Of a stretch of DNA of 64,000 nucleotides, positions 43,643 to 52,492 are shown piece by piece. Numbering within the stretch: the first letter of the stretch is position 1; each line of letters opens with the position of its first letter. The notes below the pieces were generated by a model. It ran no database searches, was not told the DNA's origin, and worked only from the letters and a program-made list of their open reading frames with translations. A program made the position numbers and the translations under genes. Where the stretch lies: positions 62,001-126,000 of the forward strand of contig NZ_VUKD01000003.1 of the NCBI RefSeq assembly GCF_009193155.1. Reading direction: 5' to 3'. The stretch is from Georgenia subflava. Lineage in GTDB: Bacteria > Actinomycetota > Actinomycetes > Actinomycetales > Actinomycetaceae.

Positions 43643-44713
43643 CTACTGCGGCGCCGCTCGCGCGGTGAGCAGGTGCTCGACGCCCTCGGGCGGCATCGGC
43701 GGGACCTCGCCACCGAACTTCGGGCACAGGGACTGGAAGCTGCACCAGTCGCACAGGCGGGACACGCGCGGCTGGAAGTCGCCGGTGGCGGCCGCCGCCG
43801 AGATGGTCTCCCACAGCCGGTCGAGGTGCTTCTCCAGCGCCACCAGCTCCGCCTCGACGGGGTCGTGGGTCAGGGTGCGGCCGTTGCCCAGGTACACCAG
43901 CTGCAGCCGCGCTGGGACCGTGCCGTTCAGCCGCCACAGCATGAGCGCGTAGAAGCGCATCTGGAAGAGCGCCTCGTCCTGGAAGCGGGGGTTGGGGGCC
44001 TTGCCCGTCTTGTAGTCGACCACCCGGACGGCGCCGTTCGGGGCGACGTCGAGGCGGTCGACGAACCCGCGCAGCAGCACCCCGGAGGCCAGCTCGGTCT
44101 CGACGAGCATCTCGCGCTCGGCCGGTTCCAGACGCTGCGGGTTCTCCATGCGGAAGTACTGGGTGAGCAGGCTGCGCGCCTGGGCCAGCCACGCACCCAG
44201 GTCCTCGGGCCCCGCGAACATGCTCACGACGTCGGGCCGCTCGGCCTGCAGCCGGCTCCACTCCGGATCGAGCAGGGACTGGGCCGCCTCCTCGGTGCGG
44301 CCGGCGGCCGGCAGGTCGAAGAGGCGCTCGAGCACGGCGTGCACGAGCGAGCCCTTGACCGCCGCGGCCGACGGTGGCTCCGGCAGGCGGTCCACCGCCC
44401 GGAAGCGGAACAGCAGCGGGCACTGCTGGAAGTCCTTGGCGCGCGAGGGGGACAGGGCGGCGCGGCGTCGTCCGTGCGGGGAACCTTCCGGCGTCGACGC
44501 CGCCTCCTCGGGGGTGGCCGCGTCCGGCGTCAGCGGCTCGAGGGGGACCGTGCCGAGGGACAGCCCGCCCAGAGCTGGAGTCGTTGCGTCGACCGCCGTC
44601 GTCACCTCGGCTCCCGTAGCCATGTCGGCAGCCGGTGCCGCATCGGCCGCGGGTGCCGTATCGAGCGCGGCGCCGGGGCCCGTCATGGTGTCGAGGTCGG
44701 TCGTCTGCGTCAT
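43643..44713 (-). CDS. RecB-family nuclease (PD-(D/E)XK, Fe-S cluster)
   Basis: The 356-residue protein has an Ala/Thr-rich N-terminus (about 85 residues), then LSPSRAKDFQQCPLLFRFRAVDRL, GSLVHAVLERLF, GFVDRLDVAPNGAVRVVDYKTGKAP with the nuclease Asp and Lys, and CDWCSFQSLCP. Cys98, 321, 324 and 330 (counted from the ATG at 44713) should hold a 4Fe-4S cluster as in AddB/Cas4. A family next to trmI in actinobacteria; it probably works in DNA repair. A GTG at 44743 is an alternative start. Confidence 0.88.
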   Translation of the reverse strand: MTQTTDLDTMTGPGAALDTAPAADAAPAADMATGAEVTTAVDATTPALGGLSLGTVPLEPLTPDAATPEEAASTPEGSPHGRRRAALSPSRAKDFQQCPLLFRFRAVDRLPEPPSAAAVKGSLVHAVLERLFDLPAAGRTEEAAQSLLDPEWSRLQAERPDVVSMFAGPEDLGAWLAQARSLLTQYFRMENPQRLEPAEREMLVETELASGVLLRGFVDRLDVAPNGAVRVVDYKTGKAPNPRFQDEALFQMRFYALMLWRLNGTVPARLQLVYLGNGRTLTHDPVEAELVALEKHLDRLWETISAAAATGDFQPRVSRLCDWCSFQSLCPKFGGEVPPMPPEGVEHLLTARAAPQ

Positions 44714-44775
44714 GCTGCTCACGTTAACCTCGCCCGCCGACACCGGCGGTCAACCGCGCCACACCTGTGCATGAT

Positions 44776-44894
44776 GCGGAACCTCGGGTGCATCGCCACG
44801 GCGGGCAACGCCGCGGAACCGCGGGCGAATGCGTCGCCACGGCGGGGCGACGCCGCAGAACCTCGACGGGTTCGTCGCCGCGGCGGGCGACGTC
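44776..44894. repeat. Degenerate tandem repeat, about 37-42 bp x 3
   Basis: Units at 44776, 44813 and 44855 share GCRGAACC, then a GC-rich middle and TCGCCRCGGCGGG..ACG. Units differ in length by up to five bases. It fills most of the gap between the nuclease and the DHFR-like gene. Confidence 0.7.
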
Positions 44895-44966
44895 GCCGAG
44901 TGCCCCCGTTGCTCCATGAGGGTGGGCGTCGGCGACGGCGTCCGCTCGAGCCGTGTCGGCGGCTGA

Positions 44967-45563
44967 CTACGCCTGGTGCACCGGGTAGCGCAGGTGGGTG
45001 ACGCCGTTGCCCGGGACAACTGTGGGGCTGCCGAGGGCGGCCGGCGTCCGAGCGAGGTTGTCGAAGAGCCGGATGCCGGAGCCGAGAAGCACCGCCGCGA
45101 TGTCGACGTGGATCTCGTCCAGGAGGCCGGCGTCGAGGCACTGCCGAATGGTGTCCGCCCCGTGGACGCCGACGGACTTCCCACCGGCGGCGGCTCTCGC
45201 CCGCGCTACCGCGTCCTCGATGCCTTCGGTGACGAAGTGGACGGTCGAGCCGGGACGCGGCCAGCCGTCGGGGACGTGGTGGGTGAGGACGAATGCTGGT
45301 CCCCAGGCGTGGTTCCCGCCCCAGCCCTGGGCGACGTCGAAAGTGCGTCGACCCGTCAGCACCGCGCCGAGCTCGGACCACAGTCCTCGAAGGTGCTCGG
45401 CGCTTGACTCGGACACCCTGAACGTCATCGGGTCCGACCCTCCGGTGTGGACCTCGACATCCCCCGAGGTGAAGTACCAGTCGAACACCTCGGCCACGCC
45501 GTCGTCGGTGTCTGCGACGTAGCCGTCGAGCGACATGGACATGATTGCGACGACGTTCGTCAT
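44967..45563 (-). CDS. Dihydrofolate reductase-like (RibD C-terminal) protein
   Basis: The 198-residue protein has MSMSLDGYVADTDDGV at the first strand and LTGRRTFDVAQGWGG, followed by VHGADTIRQCLDAGLLDEIHVDIAAVLLGSG, typical of the DHFR-like reductases found beside YciI/ECF genes. The fold binds NADPH, but the substrate is unlikely to be folate. It is divergent from the YciI-sigma pair, which suggests a functional group of three. Confidence 0.88.
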   Translation of the reverse strand: MTNVVAIMSMSLDGYVADTDDGVAEVFDWYFTSGDVEVHTGGSDPMTFRVSESSAEHLRGLWSELGAVLTGRRTFDVAQGWGGNHAWGPAFVLTHHVPDGWPRPGSTVHFVTEGIEDAVARARAAAGGKSVGVHGADTIRQCLDAGLLDEIHVDIAAVLLGSGIRLFDNLARTPAALGSPTVVPGNGVTHLRYPVHQA

Positions 45564-45613
45564 CCGATGCTCCTCAGCTCCGGGCGGTCCCGATGACCGC
45601 CATCTACCCCCAC

Positions 45614-45681
45614 CACGAACCGCATCCGGACGATCCGACAAATGCCTCGACCCACGAACCGCCTCCGGACGACCCGCCAAA
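45614..45681. repeat. Direct repeat, 29 bp x 2 (39-bp period)
   Basis: CACGAACCGCATCCGGACG.. at 45614-45642 and CACGAACCGCCTCCGGACG.. at 45653-45681 differ at about three positions. They lie upstream of both divergent genes, where promoters should be. Confidence 0.7.
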
Positions 45682-45743
45682 CCCGGGCGGTCCGATGACT
45701 GCCCATGTCCCGGCAGCAGGCGTGAGGATCACCAGGAGCTTGG

Positions 45744-45767
45744 TGTCGGATCCGGGCAGCGGCGTTC
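45744..45767 (+). promoter_or_regulatory. Possible ECF42-type promoter before the YciI gene
   Basis: TGTCGG (45744-45749) and CGTTC (45763-45767) are spaced like ECF -35 and -10 elements about 55 bases before the YciI start. ECF42 sigma factors are reported to read TGTCGA-type -35 sites ahead of their DGPF genes. The match is partial. Confidence 0.35.
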
Positions 45768-45822
45768 GTAGCAGGAGTGAGAGGCTCCTCACCAGGGCCG
45801 AACCCAAGGAGATGAACGACAG

Positions 45823-46146
45823 ATGCAATACCTGGTTTCCGTGATCGACGACACGGCCGGCCTCGCGACCCCGGACGAGATGGAGGCCATCAACGCCTTC
45901 AACGACAGGCTCGAGGCGGACGGCCACTGGGTCTTCGCCGGTGGCCTCGCGGCGCCCAGCTCGGCCACCGTCATCGACAACCGCGGCGAGGAGGCGATCG
46001 TCACCGACGGTCCCTTCCTGGAGTCGAAGGAGCACCTCGCCGGCTTCTGGATCCTCGAGGCGGCAGACCTCGACGTCGCCCTCAAGCTCGCTGCCGAGGG
46101 GTCGAAGGCCTGCAACCGGAAGATCGAGGTGCGACCGTTCCGGTGA
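45823..46146 (+). CDS. YciI/DGPF-domain protein
   Basis: The 107-residue protein has the family motif TDGPFLESKEHLAGFWILEAADLDVAL, which gives the DGPF name, and a ferredoxin-like fold. Function is unknown. Proteins of this kind are consistently paired with ECF42 sigma factors, and here the sigma gene starts in the stop codon (GTGA). AAGGAG lies 11 bases before the ATG, rather far. Confidence 0.9.
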   Translation: MQYLVSVIDDTAGLATPDEMEAINAFNDRLEADGHWVFAGGLAAPSSATVIDNRGEEAIVTDGPFLESKEHLAGFWILEAADLDVALKLAAEGSKACNRKIEVRPFR

Positions 46147-47372
46147 AGGTCGACGTCCAAGAGACGATCACACGGGTCCACCACGAGGAGTGGCACCGGG
46201 TGGTCGCCTCACTGACCAGGCGTTTCGGTGACCTGGACATAGCCGAGGAGGCCGCTGCCGAGGCGTTCGCGACCGCCGTCCAGCGGTGGCCGGCCGACGG
46301 CGTGCCTCCCAACCCCGGCGCCTGGCTGACCACCACTGCCAACCGCAAGGCCATCGACCGCATCCGGCGCGAGAACAAGCGCGACGGCAAGCAGAGAGAG
46401 GCTCAGCTGCTGCACGACGACGAACCGCCGGAGCCTCTCGGCGCGATCGCCGACGAGCGGCTCCGGCTGATCTTCATCTGCTGCCACCCGGCGCTCGCGA
46501 TGGAGACCCGCGTGGCGTTGACGCTGCGCATGGTCGGTGGGCTGACGGTGCCCGAGATCGCCCGCGCCTTCATGGTGACGGAGGCCGCCATGGGGCAGCG
46601 GATCACGCGCGCGAAGGCGAAGATCAGGGCCGCTCGCATCCCTTATCGGGTGCCGTCCGCGGAGGAGCTCCCCGCACGGATCTCCGGCGTGCTCGCCGTC
46701 CTGTTCCTCGTCTTCAACGAGGGCTACATGGCGACCGGCCCCGACACGGATCCCGTGCGTCAGGAGCTGACCACCGAGGCGATCCGGCTCGCTCGGCTGA
46801 TCCGTGCCCAGCTGCCGGAGGACGGTGAGGCTGCCGGGCTGCTGGCACTGATGCTCCTCACCGAGGCCCGCCGCACCGCCCGGGTATCGGCGAGCGGCGA
46901 GCTGGTCACGCTCGGCGAGCAGGATCGTGGGACCTGGGACACGGAGCTGGTCGCCGAGGGGCACCAGCTGGTGCGCGAGCGGCTGGCCGCCCACGTGGCG
47001 CCGGGGCGGTACCAGATCCTCGCCGCGATCAGCGCCGTCCACACCTCCGTCCGCGACGCACGTGACACGGACTGGTCGCAGGTCCTCGCCCTGTACGACC
47101 AGCTGGTCCGCCTCGACCCCTCGCCGGTCGTCGCCCTCAACCGGGCCGTCGCGGTCGCCGAGCTCGACGGCCCGGAGCCGGCCCTGGCGGCCGTCGACGA
47201 GCTCGCGGACGAGCTGGCCGGCTATCACGCCTACCACGCGACGCGCGCCGACCTGCTGCGCCGCCTGGGCCGCGGCACGAGCTCGCGCGCGGCGTACGAC
47301 AGGGCCATCGAGCTGGCGGGCAACACCGCCGAGATCGCCTACCTGACGCGCCGCCGCGACCAGCTGGGGTAG
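46143..47372 (+). CDS. ECF sigma factor of the ECF42 group (with long C-terminal TPR-like extension)
   Basis: The 409-residue protein has sigma region 2 (HHEEWHRVVASLTRRFGDLDIAEEAAAEAFATAVQRWP, AWLTTTANRKAIDRIRR) and region 4 (GGLTVPEIARAFMVTEAAMGQRITRAKAKIR). About 230 further residues (VLFLVFNEGYMATG.. DPSPVVALNRAVAVAEL.. RADLLRRLGR) follow, the C-terminal extension that defines ECF42. No anti-sigma factor is nearby; the extension is thought to control activity in this group. It probably transcribes the YciI gene and itself. Confidence 0.9.
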   Translation: MKVDVQETITRVHHEEWHRVVASLTRRFGDLDIAEEAAAEAFATAVQRWPADGVPPNPGAWLTTTANRKAIDRIRRENKRDGKQREAQLLHDDEPPEPLGAIADERLRLIFICCHPALAMETRVALTLRMVGGLTVPEIARAFMVTEAAMGQRITRAKAKIRAARIPYRVPSAEELPARISGVLAVLFLVFNEGYMATGPDTDPVRQELTTEAIRLARLIRAQLPEDGEAAGLLALMLLTEARRTARVSASGELVTLGEQDRGTWDTELVAEGHQLVRERLAAHVAPGRYQILAAISAVHTSVRDARDTDWSQVLALYDQLVRLDPSPVVALNRAVAVAELDGPEPALAAVDELADELAGYHAYHATRADLLRRLGRGTSSRAAYDRAIELAGNTAEIAYLTRRRDQLG

Positions 47373-47424
47373 CGCCCGCACAGGGCGGGGCCGGGTCGAC
47401 GCCTGCCCCGCATAGGCTGGGACG

Positions 47425-48582
47425 ATGAGCCAAGCCACCGACCGGCCCCGCCTGGGCATGCGAACCTCCTCGGGCTGGGTGATCGGCCGGGTCGGCGGCG
47501 TCCCGGTCGTGCTCGCGCCGTCGTGGCTGCTCATCGCCGCCGTGCTGGTGCTGCTGTACTACCCGGTCGTCTCCAGCTATGTGCCGCGCGCCCCGACCGG
47601 CACGGTCGTGCTCACCACGCTGGCGTTCGTCGTCATGCTCTTCGTCTCGGTGCTCGTCCACGAGCTCGCGCACGGACTCACCGCCGCACCGCTCGGCGCC
47701 CGCGCACGCGAGTACGTCGTGACCTTCTGGGGCGGCCACACCGCCTTCGACCGGGAGCTGCCGGGGCCTGGTTCCTCGGCCCTCGTCTCGATCGCCGGCC
47801 CGGCCGCCAACGCCGCCCTGGCGGGCCTCGCCTGGCTCGTGCTCGAGACGGTCGGCCTGGACCGGCTCGACATCACCGCCTGGCTCGTGCTGTTCGCTGC
47901 CGTGATCGCCAACGGCATCGTCGCCGCGTTCAACCTCCTGCCCGGGCTGCCGCTCGACGGCGGCCGGGTCCTGGAGTCGCTCGTCTGGAAGATCACCGGC
48001 GACCGGGCCCGCGGCACGGTGGTCGCCGCCTGGGGTGGCCGCGTCGTCGTCATCGGCGTGCTGCTCTGGTTCCTCGTGGTGCCGATGCTGCGGGGCGGCC
48101 GTCCGGACCTGACCAGCGTGATCTGGGTGGTCCTGCTCGGCTCCTTCCTCTGGGCCGGCGCCAGCCAGGCGCTGCGCGGCGCCGGCATGCAGCGCGCCGC
48201 GGCCGCCGTCGACCTGCGCTCGCTGGCCGTGCCGACCGTCGTGCTGGACGCCACCGCCTCCCTCGCGGCGGCCGACACGGTCCTCTCCGGCGGCGGGGCC
48301 GCCGTCGTGCTCGTCCATGCCGGCCGGCCCGTGGCCATGCTCGATCCCTCCGCCGTCGCCGCCGTGCCGCCCGAGCACCGGGCCACCACCTCGCTCGGGT
48401 CCGTCGCCCGCACCCTGGCGCCCGAGCAGGTCGTCGCGCCGCTGACCGGCCCGTCCGCCGTCGCCGCGGTGGCCAAGGCCCAGCGTCACGGACCGGCCGT
48501 GGTGCTGCACGACGGCGTCCAGGTGCTCGGCGTCGTCGAGGTGGCGGCGGTGGCGCGCGCCATGGGGATCCGCGGAACGTAG
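47425..48582 (+). CDS. Site-2 protease (M50) family membrane metallopeptidase with CBS-like tail
   Basis: The 385-residue protein has about six membrane segments, the zinc motif VSVLVHELAHGLTA in one and the third ligand in NLLPGLPLDGGRVLES. The last 140 residues resemble a pair of CBS modules (VVLDATASLAAADTVLSGG, VVLHDGVQVLGVVEVAAVAR), as in the SpoIVFB/Rip3 type. It may cleave membrane-bound regulators. In many actinobacteria it stands before trmI, 11 bases here. Confidence 0.9.
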   Translation: MSQATDRPRLGMRTSSGWVIGRVGGVPVVLAPSWLLIAAVLVLLYYPVVSSYVPRAPTGTVVLTTLAFVVMLFVSVLVHELAHGLTAAPLGARAREYVVTFWGGHTAFDRELPGPGSSALVSIAGPAANAALAGLAWLVLETVGLDRLDITAWLVLFAAVIANGIVAAFNLLPGLPLDGGRVLESLVWKITGDRARGTVVAAWGGRVVVIGVLLWFLVVPMLRGGRPDLTSVIWVVLLGSFLWAGASQALRGAGMQRAAAAVDLRSLAVPTVVLDATASLAAADTVLSGGGAAVVLVHAGRPVAMLDPSAVAAVPPEHRATTSLGSVARTLAPEQVVAPLTGPSAVAAVAKAQRHGPAVVLHDGVQVLGVVEVAAVARAMGIRGT

Positions 48583-48593
48583 ACTCGCCCGTC

Positions 48594-49844
48594 GTGACCA
48601 GCGAGCCCGACGCCCAGCCAACCGCCGAGACCGACGCCACCGACGCCGTGACCTCACCCGCCGACGACGCTCCCGACGCGGCGACCGACCTTCCCGGCGG
48701 CCCCGCCCGGCGGCGCGGACCGCTCCGGGCGGGGGAGCGGGTGCAGCTCACCGACACCAAGGGCCGCCTGCACACCATCCTGCTCACCACGGACGGCTAC
48801 TTCCAGAGCCAGCGCGGCTCCTTCCGGCACACCGAGCTCATCGGCAAGCCCGAGGGCACCGTGCTGACCACCGCCACGGGGCACCAGCTCCTCGCCCTGC
48901 GCCCGCTGCTCAGCGACTACGTGCTCTCGATGCCGCGCGGCGCCGCCGTCGTCTACCCCAAGGACGCCGGCCAGATCGTGCAGATGGGCGACATCTACCC
49001 CGGCGCCCGCGTCGTCGAGGCCGGCGTCGGCTCCGGGGCGCTGAGCATGAGCCTGCTCTCCGCGATCGGGGAGCGCGGCCGCCTGCTCTCGGTCGAGCGC
49101 CGCGAGGACTTCGCCGAGATCGCCGTCGGCAACGTCGAGTCCTGGTTCGGCGGAACGCACCCGGCGTGGGACGTGCGCGTCGGCGACCTCGCGGACGTGC
49201 TGCCCGGCGCCGTCGAGCCCGGCACGGTCGACCGCATGGTCCTCGACATGCTCGCCCCCTGGGAGAACCTCGAGGTCGCCGCGGACGCCCTGGTCCCCGG
49301 CGGCGTGCTCGTGGCCTACGTCGCCACCGCCACCCAGCTGAGCCGCTTCGCCGAGGACGTGCGGGCCACCGAGTGCTTCACCGAGCCGCACGCGTGGGAG
49401 TCGATGGTGCGCACCTGGCACCTCGAAGGGCTGTCCGTGCGCCCGGACCACCGGATGATCGCCCACACCGGCTTCCTGGTCACCACCCGGCGCCTCGCCC
49501 CCGGCAACACCCCGCCACAGCGCACCCGCCGTCCCGCGAAGGGGGCGTACCCGGCCGACGGCGACTGGTCGCCCGAGGACGTCGGCGAGCGGGTCATCTC
49601 GGACAAGAAGGTCCGCCGGGTCCGTCGCGACATCGCCCGCCGCGCCGAGATCGAGGAGAGCGGCATGGCCAGCCGGCCGGGCTCGCGGCCGTCGGGCACG
49701 GGCGCCCCGGTCACGCCGTCCTCGTCCGGCCCGTCCGCCCCGCCGGACGTGCCGACGGGCGGCGCGGGCGCACCGGTCGCGCCTTCACCCGCGAACGCCC
49801 CGACGGCGGTGACGCCGGCGAGCCCCGACGTCGCGGGACCGTGA
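48594..49844 (+). CDS. trmI: tRNA (adenine-58-N1)-methyltransferase
   Basis: The 416-residue protein has a variable N-terminus (about 40 residues), an N-terminal beta domain (RGSFRHTELIGKPEG), then the SAM-binding EAGVGSGALSMSLLSAIGERG and LDMLAPWE (motif IV). The length up to GFLVTTRRLAPG equals TrmI, and a Pro/Ala-rich tail of about 100 residues is extra. It methylates A58 in the T-loop of tRNAs as a tetramer. It keeps its usual place ahead of the pup locus. Confidence 0.93.
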   Translation: MTSEPDAQPTAETDATDAVTSPADDAPDAATDLPGGPARRRGPLRAGERVQLTDTKGRLHTILLTTDGYFQSQRGSFRHTELIGKPEGTVLTTATGHQLLALRPLLSDYVLSMPRGAAVVYPKDAGQIVQMGDIYPGARVVEAGVGSGALSMSLLSAIGERGRLLSVERREDFAEIAVGNVESWFGGTHPAWDVRVGDLADVLPGAVEPGTVDRMVLDMLAPWENLEVAADALVPGGVLVAYVATATQLSRFAEDVRATECFTEPHAWESMVRTWHLEGLSVRPDHRMIAHTGFLVTTRRLAPGNTPPQRTRRPAKGAYPADGDWSPEDVGERVISDKKVRRVRRDIARRAEIEESGMASRPGSRPSGTGAPVTPSSSGPSAPPDVPTGGAGAPVAPSPANAPTAVTPASPDVAGP

Positions 49845-49848
49845 CGGC

Positions 49849-50364
49849 GTGACCGAACCGACGGCGCCGACCGTGACGCTGCGCCCCCTTCTCGTGCGCG
49901 ATGCCGACGTCATCGGGTCCTGGGCCGCCGACCCCCAGTTCTGCCGCGAGGCGGACTGGACCGTGGGCCTGTCCGTCGAGCGGCATGTGGACTTCTGGGA
50001 GCACGTCGCCCGGACGCCGCCCGCAGGCCTGATCCGCCTTGCCGCGGTCGTCGAGGCCGAGCTCGTGGGCTACGTCGACCTGCACGGTGACGAGCCGGGG
50101 CGTCGTGAGCTCGGGTTCACCGTCGGTGGTCGCGAGCGTTGGGGACGTGGGCTCGGTGTCCGCGTGGCTGCTGCCGGCCTGTCCTGGGGATTTCGTGAGC
50201 TCGGCCTCGACGAGGTCTGGGCGGAGGCGTACGACGCCAACGAACGCTCGGTCCGCATCCTTCGACGCCTCGGCATGCGGGAGACGGGCCGGGGAGATGC
50301 GGGGACGTACCTCGACCGCCCGACGTACTACCGCCAGTTCACGATCACGGCGTCCGACCGGTAG
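49849..50364 (+). CDS. GNAT-family N-acetyltransferase (RimJ/RimL-like)
   Basis: The 171-residue protein has VTLRPLLVRDADVIGSWAADPQF, the acetyl-CoA loop GRERWGRGLGVRVAAAGLSWGF, and DANERSVRILRRLGMRETGRG. The target is unknown. GTG start 4 bases after the trmI stop. In mycobacteria and relatives different small genes occupy this place. Confidence 0.88.
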   Translation: MTEPTAPTVTLRPLLVRDADVIGSWAADPQFCREADWTVGLSVERHVDFWEHVARTPPAGLIRLAAVVEAELVGYVDLHGDEPGRRELGFTVGGRERWGRGLGVRVAAAGLSWGFRELGLDEVWAEAYDANERSVRILRRLGMRETGRGDAGTYLDRPTYYRQFTITASDR

Positions 50365-50401
50365 GGCGCCCGGACCGGGCGAGACACGAACAGCGCCGAT
50401 G

Positions 50402-50458
50402 GCGCTGAAACCCGCTGCCCGCGCTGAAACCTGCGGCTCGCGCCGAAACCTGCGGTCC
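50402..50458. repeat. Tandem repeat, 19 bp x 3
   Basis: Units GCGCTGAAACCCGCTGCCC (50402), GCGCTGAAACCTGCGGCTC (50421) and GCGCCGAAACCTGCGGTCC (50440) are followed by a decayed fourth. They lie in the 294-base gap before arc, which otherwise shows only a promoter-size region and GAGGAAGGG as ribosome site. Confidence 0.8.
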
Positions 50459-50658
50459 GCGCCGGCACACCTGCGGGCGCGACTGCAGGTGTCGGGAGGG
50501 AACAGCAGGTGTGACGCGATGGGCGAGGCGCAGCCAGGACGCCGCACCGTGCGGGCCGGCCACGAGCTCGCTGTCCTGAGAGCACCGTCACGTGGACGCC
50601 CCCGGTGCGCCGTCGGCGGTGCGGCATAGGCTGGATCGGTACCGAGGAAGGGACCGTC

Positions 50659-52479
50659 ATGGCAGAGGCCGACCGTTTCAGCGAGGCACGCGCACGCGAG
50701 CTCGAGCAGCAGGCCATCTCGCTGGCGAGCAAGAACGAACGGCTCGCCCAGGCGCTCGACACCGCCCGTCAGCGGCTCGTGCAGCTGCAGGACCAGCTCG
50801 ACTCCGTCTCCCAGCCGCCCGGCTCCTACGGCACCTTCCTCGCCGGCCACCTCGAGGAGCGCGAGGCCGACGTCTTCGTCGGCGGGCGCAAGATGCGCGT
50901 CGCCGTCTCCGCCGCGGTGCCGCTGGGGGCCCTGCGCCCGGGGCAGGAGGTGCGGCTCAACGAGCAGCTCCTGGTGGTCGGCGCCGGCACCTTCGAGACC
51001 ACCGGCGAGATCGTCACCGTCAAGGAGGTCCTCGACGGCGACCGCGTCCTCGTCCTCGCCCGCAGCGACGACGAGCGCGTCATGCGCCTGGCCGGTCCGC
51101 TGCTGAACACCAACGTGCGCGTGGGCGACGCCCTGACGGCGGACATGCGCACCGGCTTCGTCTCCGAGCGGGTCGTGCGCTCGGAGGTCGAAGAGCTGCT
51201 GCTCGAGGAGATCCCGGACACCGACTACTCCGACATCGGTGGCCTGGGCCCACAGATCGAGCAGATCCGCGACACCGTCGAGCTGCCGTTCCTGCACCCC
51301 GAGCTCTACCGCGAGCACGGCCTCAAGCCGCCCAAGGGGGTGCTGCTCTACGGCCCGCCCGGGTGCGGCAAGACGCTCATCGCCAAGGCGGTGGCCACCT
51401 CGCTGGCCACCACCGCCGAGGCCCGGCGCACCGAGCGCGGCGAGCGGGTCGCGCACGCGGGCGTCCGTGAGCCTGTCGGCCACGAGGCGCTCGGCCACGA
51501 GCCGGGGGCGCGCGAGGCGGGCGAGGGGTCGCCGCGCAGCTACTTCCTCAACATCAAGGGCCCCGAGCTGCTCAACAAGTACGTCGGCGAGACCGAGCGG
51601 CAGATCCGGGTGATCTTCGCCCGCGCCCGCGAGAAGGCCGCCCGCGGGATCCCCGTGGTGATCTTCTTCGACGAGATGGAGTCGCTGTTCCGCACGCGTG
51701 GCACCGGCGTCTCGTCCGACGTCGAGACCACGATCGTGCCCCAGCTGCTCAGCGAGATCGACGGCGTCGAGAAGCTCGAGAACGTCATCGTCATCGGTGC
51801 GTCCAACCGCGAGGACATGATCGACCCGGCCATCCTGCGCCCGGGCCGCCTCGACGTGAAGATCAAGATCGAGCGGCCCGACGTCGATGGCGCCAGGGAG
51901 ATCTTCGCCAAGTACCTCACCACCGAGCTGCCGCTGCACGCCGACGAGCTCGCCCGCCACGACGGCGACCCGGCCGCGACGGTGGACGCGATGATCGACA
52001 CCGTCGTCGGCGCCCTGTACGACGACGGCCCGGAGAACGAGTTCCTCGAGGTCACCTACGCGGGCGGCGACAAGGAGGTCCTGCACTTCAAGGACTTCGC
52101 GTCCGGCGCGATGATCGCGAACATCGTGGACCGCGCGAAGAAGCGGGCCATCAAGGACCTGCTCGCCTCCGGCGGGCGCGGGCTGCGCACCGAGCACCTC
52201 CTCGGCGCGCTCGCCGCCGAGATGCGCGAGAACGAGGACCTGCCGAACACCACCAACCCGGACGACTGGGCCCGGGTCAGCGGCAAGAAGGGCGAGCGGA
52301 TCACCTACCTGCGAACCCTGAGCACCGGCCGCGCCGACCCGTCCGCCGCCGGCGTCCGCGCGCCGGCCACCGGGCACAACGGGTCCGTGCCTGCCGGGGA
52401 GCCGGTCACCTCCGGGCCCGGCCGCGCGATCGACGCCGAGGGCATCGAGACCATCACGCCCGCCGCGGGCTACCTGTGA
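50659..52479 (+). CDS. arc: Proteasome-associated AAA ATPase ARC (Mpa)
   Basis: The 606-residue protein has an N-terminal coiled coil (residues 4-50) that binds Pup, tandem OB domains (70-170), and an AAA module with Walker A GPPGCGKT (232-239), Walker B IFFDEME (335-341) and arginine finger region [17 protein letters not shown]. It ends AGYL with a penultimate Tyr, like the GQYL docking tail that opens the 20S core. A low-complexity insertion of about 20-25 extra residues lies at 251-294. It unfolds pupylated proteins. Dop starts 13 bases after its stop. Confidence 0.95.
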   Translation: MAEADRFSEARARELEQQAISLASKNERLAQALDTARQRLVQLQDQLDSVSQPPGSYGTFLAGHLEEREADVFVGGRKMRVAVSAAVPLGALRPGQEVRLNEQLLVVGAGTFETTGEIVTVKEVLDGDRVLVLARSDDERVMRLAGPLLNTNVRVGDALTADMRTGFVSERVVRSEVEELLLEEIPDTDYSDIGGLGPQIEQIRDTVELPFLHPELYREHGLKPPKGVLLYGPPGCGKTLIAKAVATSLATTAEARRTERGERVAHAGVREPVGHEALGHEPGAREAGEGSPRSYFLNIKGPELLNKYVGETERQIRVIFARAREKAARGIPVVIFFDEMESLFRTRGTGVSSDVETTIVPQLLSEIDGVEKLENVIVIGASNREDMIDPAILRPGRLDVKIKIERPDVDGAREIFAKYLTTELPLHADELARHDGDPAATVDAMIDTVVGALYDDGPENEFLEVTYAGGDKEVLHFKDFASGAMIANIVDRAKKRAIKDLLASGGRGLRTEHLLGALAAEMRENEDLPNTTNPDDWARVSGKKGERITYLRTLSTGRADPSAAGVRAPATGHNGSVPAGEPVTSGPGRAIDAEGIETITPAAGYL

Positions 52480-52492
52480 GCGGGAGGATCGC

